From Liolophura sinensis (Eukaryota; Mollusca; Polyplacophora; Chitonida; Chitonidae): DNA of 64,000 nucleotides. Numbering within the stretch: position 1 is the first letter of the stretch; the number at the start of each line of letters is the position of its first letter. The position numbers and the translations under genes were made by a program. The notes under the pieces were generated by a model. The model made no database searches. It was not told where the DNA came from and saw nothing but the letters and a program-made list of their open reading frames with translations. Positions 52,401 through 64,000 of the stretch are shown one piece after another. The stretch spans positions 1-64,000 of the forward strand of contig NW_027018042.1 of the NCBI RefSeq assembly GCF_032854445.1. The letters run 5' to 3'.

Positions 52401-53896
52401 AAGGTTCTAAAAGATGCGGAATTGGCCCAGGCATCGGCAGCTGTTTAGAAAATTGCAAATTTCCCTGGTTTCCATGGAGTAAGAGCCGTTGCTGGGCACG
52501 TGACTATGACATCAATGATCATTCAATTGTCGATACAGCCAAAAGTATTGGTCGGAGAGCAACGCGGTTTGCACCATTCGATTTCTCGTGACAAAATACG
52601 TCGGATTAGCCTCTTACCAGTAGCACTGGAACAGTTTTTCCACTTTTGCATTTTTGCCTGGTCTTTTTGTTAATTGAAATCGGCTACACTGTACTATGCA
52701 CAATCGCGACTGGTCATTATTATATTCAACTTTTGACTATATGTTATGTGCCCTTCGGTAGCCCAGAAGACGTCAAATCTTTGGGCTAAACCCATTAAAC
52801 TTACCCAGCAATTGTCTTACTTCTAAGTCCAAGAAAATCTCAATGTCTTTATCTACGTGTAGAAAAACCACACCATTCGTACATAAAAAACACAAGGTAC
52901 TAGATACAGTCTGCTGTAAAAAGTACAACTGATCACTGACCCACATCAATAAGGCTCTAAAAGATGCGGAATTGGCCCAGGGATCGGCAGCTGTTTAAAA
53001 AATTGCAAATTTCCCTGTTTCCATGGAGTAAGAGCCGTTGCTGGCACGTGACTATGACATCAATGATCATTCAATTGTCGCTACAGCCAAAAGTATTGGT
53101 CGGAGAGCAACGCGGTTTGCACATTCGATTTCTCGTCACAAAATACGTCGGATTAGCCTCTTACCAGCAGCACTGGAACAGTTTTTCCACTTTTGCATTT
53201 TTGCCTTGTCTTTTTGTTAATTGAAATCGGATACACTGTACTATGCACAATCGCGACTGGTCGTTACTATATTCAACTTTTAACTATACGTTATGTGCCA
53301 TTCGGTAGCCCAGAAGACGTCAAATCTTTGGGCTAAGCCCATTTAACTCATCCAGCAATTGTCTTACTTTTAAGTCCAAGACAATCTCAATGTCTTTATC
53401 TACGTGTAGAAAAACCACACCATTCGTACATAAAAAACACAATGTACTAGATACAGTCTGCTGTAAAAAGTACAACTGATCACTGAACCACATCTATAAG
53501 GCTCTAATAGATGCGGAATTGGGCCAGGCATCGGCAGCTGTTTAAAAAATTGCATATTTCCCTGGTTTCCATGGAGTAAGAGCCGTTGCTGGGCACGTGA
53601 CTATGACATCAATGATCATTCAATTGTGGCTACAGCCAAAAGTATTGGCCGGAGAGCAACGCGGTTTGCACCATTCGATTTCTCGTGACAAAATACGTCG
53701 GATTAGCCTCTTACCAGCAGCACTGGAACAGTTTTTCCACTTTTGCATTTTTGCCTGGTCTTTTTGTTAATTGAAATCGGATACACTGTACTATGCACAA
53801 TCGCTACTGGTCGTTACTATATTCAACTTTTAACTATACGTTATGTGCCCTTCGGTAGCCCAGAAGACGTCAAATCTTTGGGCTAAGCCCATTTAA
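49500..53896. repeat. Eight-monomer block, copy 2 (M91-M98)
   Basis: Unit starts are 49500, 50050, 50600, 51150, 51699, 52250, 52800 and 53347. The block matches 31901-36300 monomer by monomer. Local differences include CTTTTAAG against CTTTTCAG in M91/M59, CCCTTCTGTAGC in M92, ACCATCGCGAC near 51050, CCAGGAATTG near 51706 and CGATACAGCC near 52531. M97 (547 bp) has several one-base losses (CCCTGTTTCC, GCTGGCACG, GCACATTCG) within about 100 bp. Confidence 0.88.
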
Positions 53897-56800
53897 CTCA
53901 TCCAGCAATTGTCTTACTTTTCAGTCCAAGACAATCTCAATGTCTTTATCTACGTGTAGAAAAACACACCATTCGTACATAAAAAACACAAGGTACTAGA
54001 TACAGTCTGCTGTAAAAAGTACAACTGATCACTGACCCACATCAATAAGGTTCTAAAAGATGCGGAATTGGCCCAGGCATCGGCAGCTGTTTAGAAAATT
54101 GCAAATTTCCCTGGTTTCCATGGAGTAAGAGCCGTTGCTGGGCACGTGACTATGACATCAATGATCATTCAATTGTCGCTACAGCCAAAAGTATTGGTCG
54201 GAGAGCAACGCGGTTTGCACCATTCGATTTCTCGTCACAAAAATACGTCGGATTAGCCTCTTTCTAGCAGCACTGGAACAGTTTTTCCACTTTTGCATTT
54301 TTGCCTGGTCTTTTTGTTAATTGAAATCGGATACACTGTACTATGCACAATCGCGACTGGTCGTTACTATATTCAACTTTTAAACTATACGTTATGTGCC
54401 CTTCGGTAGCCCAGAAGACGTCAAATCTTTGGGCTAAGCCCATTTAACTCATCCAGCAATTGTCTTACTTCTAAGTCCAAGACAATCTCAATGTCTTTAT
54501 CTGCGTGTAGAAAAACCACACCATTTGTACATAAAAAACACAAAGTACTAGATACAGTCTGCTGTAAAAAGTACAACTGATCACTGACCCACATTTATAA
54601 GGTTCTAATAGATGCGGAATTGGGCCAGGCAATCGGCAGCTGTTAAAAAATTGCATATTTCCCTGGTTTCCATGGAGTAAGAGCCGTTGCTGGGCACGTG
54701 ACTATGACATCAATGATCATTCAATTGTCGCTACAGCCAAAAGTATTGGTCGGAGAGCAACGCAGTTTGCACCATTCGATTTCTCGTCACAAAATACGTC
54801 GGATTAGCCTCTTACCAGCAGCACTGGAACAGTTTTTCCACTTTTGCATTTTTGCCTGGTCTTTTTGTTAATTTGAAATCGGATACAATCTACTATGTAC
54901 AATCGCGACTGGTCATTACTATATTCAACTTTTGACGGTAAGTTATGTGCCCTTCTGTAGCCCAGAAGACGTCAAATCTTTGGGCTAAGCCCATTTAACT
55001 CACCCAGCAATTGTCTTACTTCTAAGTCCAAGACAATCTCAATGTCTTTATCTACGTGTAGAAAAACCACACCATTTGTACATAAAAAACACAATGTTAC
55101 TAGATACAGTCTGCTGTAAAAAGTACAACTGATCACTGACCCACATCAATAAGGTTCTAAAAGATGCGGAATGGCCCAGGCATCGGCAGCTGTTTAAAAA
55201 TTGCAAATTTCCCTGGTTTCCATGGAGTAAGAGCCGTTGCTGGGCACGTGACTATGACATCAATGATCATTCAATTGTCGCTACAGCCAAAAGTATTGGT
55301 CGGAGAGCAACGCGGTTTGCACCATTCGATTTCTCGTGACAAAATACGTCGGATTAGCCTCTTACCAGCAGCACTGGAACAGTTTTTCCACTTTTGCATT
55401 TTTGCCTGGTCTTTTTGTTAATTGAAATCGGATACACTGTACTATGCACAATCGCGACTGGTCGTTACTATATTCAACTTTTAACTATACGTTATGTGCC
55501 CTTCGGTAGTCCAGAAGACGTCAAATCTTTGGGCTAAGCCATTTAACTCATCCAGCAATTGTCTTACTTCTAAGTCCAAGACAATCTCAATGTATTTATT
55601 TGCGTGTAGAAAAAACCACACCATTTGTACATAAAAAACACAAAGTACTAGATACAGTCTGCTGTAAAAAGTACAACTGATCACTGACCCACATCAATAA
55701 GGTTCTAATAGATGCGGAATTGGGCCAGGCATCGGCAGCTGTTAAAAAATTGCATATTTCCCTGGTTTCCATGGAGTAAGAGCCGTTGCTGGGCACGTGA
55801 CTATGACATCAATGATCATTCAATTGTCGCTACAGCCAAAAGTATTGGTCGGAGAGCAACGCGGTTTGCACCATTCGATTTCTCGTCACAAAATACGTCG
55901 GTTTAGCCTCTTACCAGCAGCACTGGAACAGTTTTTCCACTTTTGCATTTTTGCCTGGTCTTTTTGTTAATTGAAATCGGATACACTGTACTATGCACAA
56001 TCGCGACTGGTCGTTACTATATTCAACTTTTAACTATACGTTATGTGCCCTTCGGTAGCCCAGAAGACGTCAAATCTTTGGGCTAAGCCCATTTAACTCA
56101 TCCAGCAATTGTCTTACTTTTAAGTCCAAGACAATCTCAATGTCTTTATCTACGTGTAGAAAAACCACACCATTCGTACATAAAAAACACAATGTACTAG
56201 ATACAGTCTGCTGTAAAAAGTACAACTGATCACTGACGCACATCAATAAGGTTCTAAAAGATGCGCAAATGGCCCAGGCATCGGCAGCTGTTTAAAAAAT
56301 TGCAAATTTCCCTGGTTTCCATGGAGTAAGAGCCGTTGCTGGGCACGTGACTATGACATCAATGATCATTCAATTGTCGCTACAGCCAAAAGCATTGGTC
56401 GGAGAGCAACGCGGTTTGCACCATTCGATTTCTCGTGACAAAATACGTCGGATTAGCCTCTTACCAGCAGCACTGGAACAGTTTTTCCACTTTTGCATTT
56501 TTGCCTGGTGTTTTTGTTAATTTGAAATCGGATACAATCTACTATGTACAATCGCGACTGGTCATTACTATATTCAACTTTTGACTATAAGTTATGTGCC
56601 CTTCTGTAGCCCAGAAGACGTCAAATCTTTGGGCTCAAACCATTAAACTCACCCAGCAATTGTCTTACTTCTAAGTCCAAGACAATCTCAATGTCTTTAT
56701 CTACGTGTAGAAAAACCACACCATTTGTACATAAAAAACACAAGGTACTAGATACAGTCTGCTGTAAAAAGTACAACTGATCACTGACGCACATCAATAA

Positions 56801-59395
56801 GGTTCTAAAAGATGCGGAATTGGCCCAGGCATCGGCAGCTGTTTAAAAAATTGCAAATTTCCCTGGTTTCCATGGAGTAAGAGCCGTTGCTGGGCACGTG
56901 ACTATGACATCAATGATCATTCAATTGTCGCTACAGCCAAAAGTATTGGTCGGAGAGCAACGCGGTTTGCACCATTCGATTTCTCGTGACAAAATACGTC
57001 GGATTAGCCTCTTACCAGCAGCACTGGAACAGTTTTTCCACTTTTGCATTTTTGCCTGGTCTTTTTGTTAATTGAAATCGGATACACTGTACTATGCACA
57101 ATCGCGACTGGTCGTTACTATATTCAACTTTTAACTATACGTTATGTGCCCTTCGGTAGCCCAGAAGACGTCAAATCTTTGGGCTAAGCCCATTTAACTC
57201 ATCCAGCAATTGTCTTACTTCTAAGTCCAAGACAATCTCAATGTCTTTATCTGCGTGTAGAAAAACCACACCATTTGTACATAAAAAACACAAAGTACTA
57301 GATACAGTCTGCTGTAAAAAGTACAACTGATCACTGACCCACATCAATAATTTTCTAATAGATGCGGAATTGGGCCAGGCATCGGCAGCTGTTAAAAAAT
57401 TGCAAATTTCCCTGGTTTCCATGCAGTAAGAGCCGTTGCTGGGCACGTGACTATGACATCAATGATCATTCAATTGTCGCTACAGCCAAAAGTATTGGTC
57501 GGAGAGCAACGCGGTTTGCACCATTCGATTTCTCGTCACAAAATACGTCGGATTAGCCTCTTACCAGCAGCACTGGAACAGTTTTTCCACTCTTGCATTT
57601 TTGCCTGGTCTTTTTGTTAATTGAAATCGGATACACTGTACTATGCACAATCGCGACTGGTCGTTACTATATTCAACATTTAACTATACGTTATGTGCCC
57701 TTCGGTAGCCCAGAAGACGTCAAATCTTTGGGCTAAACCCATTAAACTCACCCAGCAATTGTCTTACTTCTAAGTCCAAGACAATCTCAATGTCTTTATC
57801 TACGTGTAGAAAAACCACACCATTTGTACATAAAAAACACAATGTACTAGATACAGTCTGCTGTAAAAAGTACAACTGATCACTGAACCACATTTATAAG
57901 GTTCTAATAGATGCGGAATTGGGCCAGGCATCGGCAGCTGTTAAAAAATTGCATATTTCCCTGGTTTCCATGGAGTAAGAGCCGTTGCTGGGCACGTGAC
58001 TATGACATCAATGATCATTCAATTGTCGCTACAGCCAAAAGTATTAGTCGGAGAGCAACGCGGTTTGCACCATTCGATTTCTCGTCACAAAATACGTCGG
58101 ATTGGCCTCTTACCAGCAGCACTGGAACAGTTTTTCCACTTTTGCATTTTTGCCTGGTCATTTTGTTAATTGAAATCGGATACACTGTACTATGCACAAT
58201 CGCGACTGGTCGTTACTATATTCAACTTTTAACTATACGTTATGTGCCCTTCGGTAGCCCAGAAGACGTCAAATCTTTGGGCTAAGCCCATTTAACTCAT
58301 CCAGCAATTGTCTTACTTTTAAGTCCAAGACAATCTCAATGTCTTTTTCTACGTGTAGAAAAACCACACCATTTGTACATAAAAAACACAAGGTACTAGA
58401 TACAGTCTGCTGTAAAAAGTACAACTGATCACTGACCCACATCAATAAGGTTCTAATAGATGCGGAATTGGCCCAGGCATCGGCAGCTGTTTAGAAAATT
58501 GCAAATTTCCCTGGTTTCCATGGAGTAAGAGCCGTTGCTGGGCACGTGACTATGACATCAATGATCATTCAATTGTCGCTACAGCCAAAAGTATTGGTCG
58601 GAGAGCAACGCGGTTTGCACCATTCGATTTCTCGTCACAAAATACGTCGGATTAGCCTCTTACCAGCAGCACTGGAACAGTTTTTCCACTTTTGCATTTT
58701 TGCCTGGTCTTTTTGTTAATTGAAATCGGATACACTGTACTATGCACAATCGCGACTGGTCGTTATTATATTCAACTTTTGACTATATGTTATGTGCCCT
58801 TCGGTAGCCCAGAAGACGTCAAATCTTTGGGCTAAACCCATTAAACTCACCCAGCAATTGTCTTACTTCTAAGTCCAAGACAATCTCAATGTCTTTATCT
58901 ACGTGTAGAAAAACCACACCATTCGTACATAAAAAACACAAGGTACTAGATACAGTCTGCTGTAAAAAGTACAACTGATCACTGACCCACATCAATAAGG
59001 TTCTAAAAGATGCGGAATTGGCCCAGGCATCGGCAGCTGTTTAGAAAATTGCAAATTTCCCTGGTTTCCATGGAGTAAGAGCCGTTGCTGGGCACGTGAC
59101 TATGACATCAATGATCATTCAATTGTCGCTACAGCCAAAAGTATTGGTCGGAGAGCAACGCGGTTTGCACCATTCGATTTCTCGTCACAAAATACGTCGG
59201 ATTAGCCTCTTTCTAGCAGCACTGGAACAGTTTTTCCACTTTTGCATTTTTGCCTGGTCTTTTTGTTAATTGAAATCGGATACACTGTACTATGCACAAT
59301 CGCGACTGGTCGTTATTATATTCAACTTTTGACTATATGTTATGTGCCCTTCGGTAGCCCAGAAGACGTCAAATCTTTGGGCTAAACCCATTTAA
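53897..59395. repeat. Ten-monomer higher-order unit, copy 1 (M99-M108)
   Basis: Unit starts are 53897, 54448, 54999, 55547, 56097, 56648, 57198, 57747, 58296 and 58846; total 5499 bp. It is followed directly by a second copy at an offset of 5497-5499 bp. Shared private markers: GACGGTAAG (M100/M110), GTAGTCCAGAAG (M101/M111), GTATTTATTTGCG and GTCGGTTTAGCC (M102/M112), GATGCGCAAATGG with AAAGCATTGG, GGTGTTTTTG and GGGCTCAAACC (M103/M113), CAATAATTTTC with CCATGCAGTAAG (M105/M115), and GGATTGGCC with GGTCATTTTG (M106/M116). This copy has many one-base indels between about 53.9 and 55.6 kb that copy 2 lacks. Confidence 0.92.
58296..59395. repeat. Hybrid monomers M107-M108, A-to-C switch
   Basis: Both units read GGTCGTTATTATATTC, joining the family A GGTCGTT to the family C ATTATATTC within a few bases (near 58763 and 59313), then continue as C (TATATG, AAACCC). 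The upstream parts are family A (GGATACACTG). The same junction in two adjacent monomers indicates that one hybrid was made and then duplicated. They differ upstream: M107 has CCAGCAGC and M108 has TTCTAGCAGC. Confidence 0.75.
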
Positions 59396-62300
59396 CTCAC
59401 CCAGCAATTGTCTTACTTCTAAGTCCAAGACAATCTCAATGTCTTTATCTACGTGTAGAAAAACCACACCATTCGTACATAAAAAACACAAGGTACTAGA
59501 TACAGTCTGCTGTAAAAAGTACAACTGATCACTGACCCACATCAATAAGGTTCTAAAAGATGCGGAATTGGCCCAGGCATCGGCAGCTGTTTAGAAAATT
59601 GCAAATTTCCCTGGTTTCCATGGAGTAAGAGCCGTTGCTGGGCACGTGACTATGACATCAATGATCATTCAATTGTCGCTACAGCCAAAAGTATTGGTCG
59701 GAGAGCAACGCGGTTTGCACCATTCGATTTCTCGTCACAAAATACGTCGGATTAGCCTCTTTCTAGCAGCACTGGAACAGTTTTTCCACTTTTGCATTTT
59801 TGCCTGGTCTTTTTGTTAATTGAAATCGGATACACTGTACTATGCACAATCGCGACTGGTCGTTACTATATTCAACTTTTAACTATACGTTATGTGCCCT
59901 TCGGTAGCCCAGAAGACGTCAAATCTTTGGGCTAAGCCCATTTAACTCATCCAGCAATTGTCTTACTTCTAAGTCCAAGACAATCTCAATGTCTTTATCT
60001 GCGTGTAGAAAAACCACACCATTTGTACATAAAAAACACAAAGTACTAGATACAGTCTGCTGTAAAAAGTACAACTGATCACTGACCCACATTTATAAGG
60101 TTCTAATAGATGCGGAATTGGGCCAGGCATCGGCAGCTGTTAAAAAATTGCATATTTCCCTGGTTTCCATGGAGTAAGAGCCGTTGCTGGGCACGTGACT
60201 ATGACATCAATGATCATTCAATTGTCGCTACAGCCAAAAGTATTGGTCGGAGAGCAACGCAGTTTGCACCATTCGATTTCTCGTCACAAAATACGTCGGA
60301 TTAGCCTCTTACCAGCAGCACTGGAACAGTTTTTCCACTTTTGCATTTTTGCCTGGTCTTTTTGTTAATTTGAAATCGGATACAATCTACTATGTACAAT
60401 CGCGACTGGTCATTACTATATTCAACTTTTGACGGTAAGTTATGTGCCCTTCTGTAGCCCAGAAGACGTCAAATCTTTGGGCTAAGCCCATTTAACTCAC
60501 CCAGCAATTGTCTTACTTCTAAGTCCAAGACAATCTCAATGTCTTTATCTACGTGTAGAAAAACCACACCATTTGTACATAAAAAACACAATGTACTAGA
60601 TACAGTCTGCTGTAAAAAGTACAACTGATCACTGACCCACATCAATAAGGTTCTAAAAGATGCGGAATTGGCCCAGGCATCGGCAGCTGTTTAAAAAATT
60701 GCAAATTTCCCTGGTTTCCATGGAGTAAGAGCCGTTGCTGGGCACGTGACTATGACATCAATGATCATTCAATTGTCGCTACAGCCAAAAGTATTGGTCG
60801 GAGAGCAACGCGGTTTGCACCATTCGATTTCTCGTGACAAAATACGTCGGATTAGCCTCTCACCAGCAGCACTGGAACAGTTTTTCCACTTTTGCATTTT
60901 TGCCTGGTCTTTTTGTTAATTGAAATCGGATACACTGTACTATGCACAATCGCGACTGGTCGTTACTATATTCAACTTTTAACTATACGTTATGTGCCCT
61001 TCGGTAGTCCAGAAGACGTCAAATCTTTGGGCTAAGCCCATTTAACTCATCCAGCAATTGTCTTACTTCTAAGTCCAAGACAATCTCAATGTATTTATTT
61101 GCGTGTAGAAAAACCACACCATTTGTACATAAAAAACACAAAGTACTAGATACAGTCTGCTGTAAAAAGTACAACTGATCACTGACCCACATCAATAAGG
61201 TTCTAATAGATGCGGAATTGGGCCAGGCATCGGCAGCTGTTAAAAAATTGCATATTTCCCTGGTTTCCATGGAGTAAGAGCCGTTGCTGGGCACGTGACT
61301 ATGACATCAATGATCATTCAATTGTCGCTACAGCCAAAAGTATTGGTCGGAGAGCAACGCGGTTTGCACCATTCGATTTCTCGTCACAAAATACGTCGGT
61401 TTAGCCTCTTACCAGCAGCACTGGAACAGTTTTTCCACTTTTGCATTTTTGCCTGGTCTTTTTGTTAATTGAAATCGGATACACTGTACTATGCACAATC
61501 GCGACTGGTCGTTACTATATTCAACTTTTAACTATACGTTATGTGCCCTTCGGTAGCCCAGAAGACGTCAAATCTTTGGGCTAAGCCCATTTAACTCATC
61601 CAGCAATTGTCTTACTTTTAAGTCCAAGACAATCTCAATGTCTTTATCTACGTGTAGAAAAACCACACCATTCGTACATAAAAAACACAATGTACTAGAT
61701 ACAGTCTGCTGTAAAAAGTACAACTGATCACTGACGCACATCAATAAGGTTCTAAAAGATGCGCAAATGGCCCAGGCATCGGCAGCTGTTTAAAAAATTG
61801 CAAATTTCCCTGGTTTCCATGGAGTAAGAGCCGTTGCTGGGCACGTGACTATGACATCAATGATCATTCAATTGTCGCTACAGCCAAAAGCATTGGTCGG
61901 AGAGCAACGCGGTTTGCACCATTCGATTTCTCGTGACAAAATACGTCGGATTAGCCTCTTACCAGCAGCACTGGAACAGTTTTTCCACTTTTGCATTTTT
62001 GCCTGGTGTTTTTGTTAATTTGAAATCGGATACAATCTACTATGTACAATCGCGACTGGTCATTACTATATTCAACTTTTGACTATAAGTTATGTGCCCT
62101 TCTGTAGCCCAGAAGACGTCAAATCTTTGGGCTCAAACCATTAAACTCACCCAGCAATTGTCTTACTTCTAAGTCCAAGACAATCTCAATGTCTTTATCT
62201 ACGTGTAGAAAAACCACACCATTTGTACATAAAAAACACAAGGTACTAGATACAGTCTGCTGTAAAAAGTACAACTGATCACTGACGCACATCAATAAGG

Positions 62301-64000
62301 TTCTAAAAGATGCGGAATTGGCCCAGGCATCGGCAGCTGTTTAAAAAATTGCAAATTTCCCTGGTTTCCATGGAGTAAGAGCCGTTGCTGGGCACGTGAC
62401 TATGACATCAATGATCATTCAATTGTCGCTAGAGCCAAAAGTATTGGTCGGAGAGCAACGCGGTTTGCACCATTCGATTTCTCGTGACAAAATACGTCGG
62501 ATTAGCCTCTTACCAGCAGCACTGGAACAGTTTTTCCACTTTTGCATTTTTGCCTGGTCTTTTTGTTAATTGAAATCGGATACACTGTACTATGCACAAT
62601 CGCGACTGGTCGTTACTATATTCAACTTTTAACTATACGTTATGTGCCCTTCGGTAGCCCAGAAGACGTCAAATCTTTGGGCTAAACCCATTAAACTCAC
62701 CCAGCAATTGTCTTACTTCTAAGTCCAAGACAATCTCAATGTCTTTATCTACGTGTAGAAAAACCACACCATTTGTACATAAAAAACACAAGGTACTAGA
62801 TACAGTCTGCTGTAAAAAGTACAACTGATCACTGACCCACATCAATAATTTTCTAATAGATGCGGAATTGGGCCAGGCATCGGCAGCTGTTAAAAAATTG
62901 CAAATTTCCCTGGTTTCCATGCAGTAAGAGCCGTTGCTGGGCACGTGACTATGACATCAATGATCATTCAATTGTCGCTACAGCCAAAAGTATTGGTCGG
63001 AGAGCAACGCGGTTTGCACCATTCGATTTCTCGTCACAAAATACGTCGGATTAGCCTCTTACCAGCAGCACTGGAACAGTTTTTCCACTCTTGCATTTTT
63101 GCCTGGTCTTTTTGTTAATTGAAATCGGATACACTGTACTATGCACAATCGCGACTGGTCGTTACTATATTCAACATTTTACTATATGTTATGTGCCCTT
63201 CGGTAGCCCAGAAGACGTCAAATCTTTGGGCTAAACCCATTAAACTCACCCAGCAATTGTCTTACTTCTAAGTCCAAGACAATCTCAATGTCTTTATCTA
63301 CGTGTAGAAAAACCACACCATTTGTACATAAAAAACACAATGTACTAGATACAGTCTGCTGTAAAAAGTACAACTGATCACTGAACCACATTTATAAGGT
63401 TCTAATAGATGCGGAATTGGGCCAGGCATCGGCAGCTGTTAAAAAATTGCATATTTCCCTGGTTTCCATGGAGTAAGAGCCGTTGCTGGGCACGTGACTA
63501 TGACATCAATGATCATTCAATTGTCGCTACAGCCAAAAGTATTAGTCGGAGAGCAACGCGGTTTGCACCATTCGATTTCTCGTCACAAAATACGTCGGAT
63601 TGGCCTCTTACCAGCAGCACTGGAACAGTTTTTCCACTTTTGCATTTTTGCCTGGTCATTTTGTTAATTGAAATCGGATACACTGTACTATGCACAATCG
63701 CGACTGGTCGTTACTATATTCAACTTTTAACTATACGTTATGTGCCCTTCGGTAGCCCAGAAGACGTCAAATCTTTGGGCTAAGCCCATTTAACTCATCC
63801 AGCAATTGTCTTACTTTTAAGTCCAAGACAATCTCAATGTCTTTTTCTACGTGTAGAAAAACCACACCATTTGTACATAAAAAACACAAGGTACTAGATA
63901 CAGTCTGCTGTAAAAAGTACAACTGATCACTGACCCACATCAATAAGGTTCTAATAGATGCGGAATTGGCCCAGGCATCGGCAGCTGTTTAGAAAATTGC
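59396..64000. repeat. Ten-monomer higher-order unit, copy 2, cut by window end (M109-M117)
   Basis: Unit starts are 59396, 59946, 60496, 61046, 61595, 62146, 62696, 63245 and 63794; the last unit is cut after 207 bp. It matches the previous 5.5 kb closely. One patch departs: around 62680-62800 (end of M114, start of M115) it reads GGGCTAAACCCATTAAACTC, CTACGTGTAG and CACAAGG, where copy 1 reads GGGCTAAGCCCATTTAACTC, CTGCGTGTAG and CACAAAG. The end of M115 also has ACATTTTACTATATG against ACATTTAACTATACG, followed by AAACCC. M109 also resembles M108, its left neighbour. Confidence 0.92.
63794..64000. repeat. Partial monomer M117 at right window edge
   Basis: The first 207 bp of a unit are present, ending in GTTTAGAAAATTGC. 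It matches M107 at 58296, including the TCTTTTTCTACGTG variant, so the ten-monomer unit continues beyond the window. The family cannot be called because the diagnostic 3' region is missing. Confidence 0.9.

Larger units (their letters stand above)
1..64000. repeat. ~550-bp satellite array, 116 full monomers plus one partial
   Basis: The entire window is one tandem array of a ~550-bp unit, all copies in the same orientation, with no inserted element and no unique gap. Anchors found in essentially every unit include GATGCGGAA(T/A)TGG, CGGCAGCTGTT, GGCACGTGACTATGA and AGAAGACGTCA. Successive GATGCGG anchors near the left end lie at 165, 714, 1265, 1814, 2364, 2913 and 3463, giving spacings of 549-551. 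Phase is arbitrary; I start each unit at CTCA(C/T)CCAGCAATTG, which falls on base 1. GC is about 41% (hand count of one unit). Each unit typically carries single NcoI, PvuII, PmlI and AatII sites and two TGATCA sites, so digestion of genomic DNA should give a 550-bp ladder. Known arrays with this organisation are eukaryotic centromeric or heterochromatic satellites; that role is inferred here. I do not recognise the family. Confidence 0.98.

Noticed and set aside
57911-58285. Longest open frame (124 codons, repeated at 63409-63783)
   Set aside because: It arises in the ten-monomer unit because TTGGCC replaces TTAGCC and removes a stop. The two copies are one duplicated event, not independent conservation.
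1-64000. Recurring open frames of 60-124 codons on both strands
   Set aside because: They recur only because the DNA repeats, overlap each other on opposite strands and in different frames, start and stop with single-base variants (for example TTA or TAA before GAAATCGG), and resemble no protein family I know. No unit keeps one frame open throughout.
1-64000. 5S rRNA, spliced-leader or snRNA tandem gene array
   Set aside because: None of the well-known conserved stretches of these RNAs is visible in the monomer on either strand.
1-64000. CENP-B box
   Set aside because: No stretch fits the TTCG....A..CGGG core on either strand; the nearest is ATTCGATTTCTCG, which lacks the second half.
1-64000. 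CRISPR array or bacterial repeat region
   Set aside because: There are no short repeats with unique spacers. The whole 550-bp unit repeats, and there are no genes nearby.
1-64000. Transposable element or LTR insertion
   Set aside because: No interruption, target-site duplication or element coding sequence was seen; every stretch belongs to the monomer.

Overview
The whole window is one uninterrupted head-to-tail satellite DNA array. The unit is about 550 bp (by hand count 546-552 bp, nearly always 549-551) and about 41% GC in one hand-counted unit. With the unit phased to begin at the CTCA(C/T)CCAGCAATTG motif, the window holds 116 complete monomers and a 207-bp partial one at the right end. 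All copies run in the same direction. The array continues past both edges. I find no protein-coding gene, rRNA, tRNA, transposable element, CRISPR array or unique-sequence gap. The recurring short open frames on both strands are by-products of the repeat.

This points to a eukaryotic genome, most likely a centromeric, pericentromeric or other heterochromatic satellite block, because the array is long, homogeneous, non-coding and organised into higher-order repeats (HORs). I do not recognise the monomer as a named satellite and cannot assign a lineage. About 20 CpGs remain per unit, close to random expectation, so methylation-driven CpG decay looks weak or the array is young.

Monomers fall into three families by linked variants in their last ~130 bp. 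Family A has GGATACACTG, GGTCGTTAC and TATACG or TATAAG, usually followed by GGGCTAAGCCC. Family B has an extra T before GAAATCGG, then ACAATCTACTATGTAC, GGTCAT(T/G)A and CCCTTCTGTAGC. Family C has CCAGTAGCACTGG, usually GGCTACACTG, GGTCATTATTAT, TATATG and GGGCTAAACCC. In order (x = hybrid, p = partial, A includes the TATAAG subvariant) M1-M117 read: AACAABABAA CAABCABAAB CxAABBCAAA CAABCABAAB CAABACAABA CABCAABBAA BABCAACxAA ACABBCAABB CAABBCAAAA AABABCAAAB AABAAAxxAB AABAxAp.

Layout: 1-4402 mixed monomers; 4403-15404 a 20-monomer (11.0 kb) segment whose first 13 monomers recur almost unchanged at 15405-22553; 22554-29153 a five-monomer HOR present twice in full plus a shortened third copy; 29154-31900 one copy of a second five-monomer HOR; 31901-36300 an eight-monomer block that recurs at 49500-53896; 36301-40150 mixed; 40151-48400 three full copies of the second five-monomer HOR; 48401-49499 two monomers, the first a fresh duplicate of its neighbour; 53897-59395 and 59396-64000 two tandem copies of a ten-monomer HOR, the second cut by the window edge. 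Several hybrid monomers mark recombination or conversion junctions.

Each monomer carries three sets of short dyad symmetries. Two of these are three-segment arrangements in which the middle segment can pair with either neighbour. There is also a conserved CACGTGAC box and a cluster of T-runs. No function is shown by the sequence itself.
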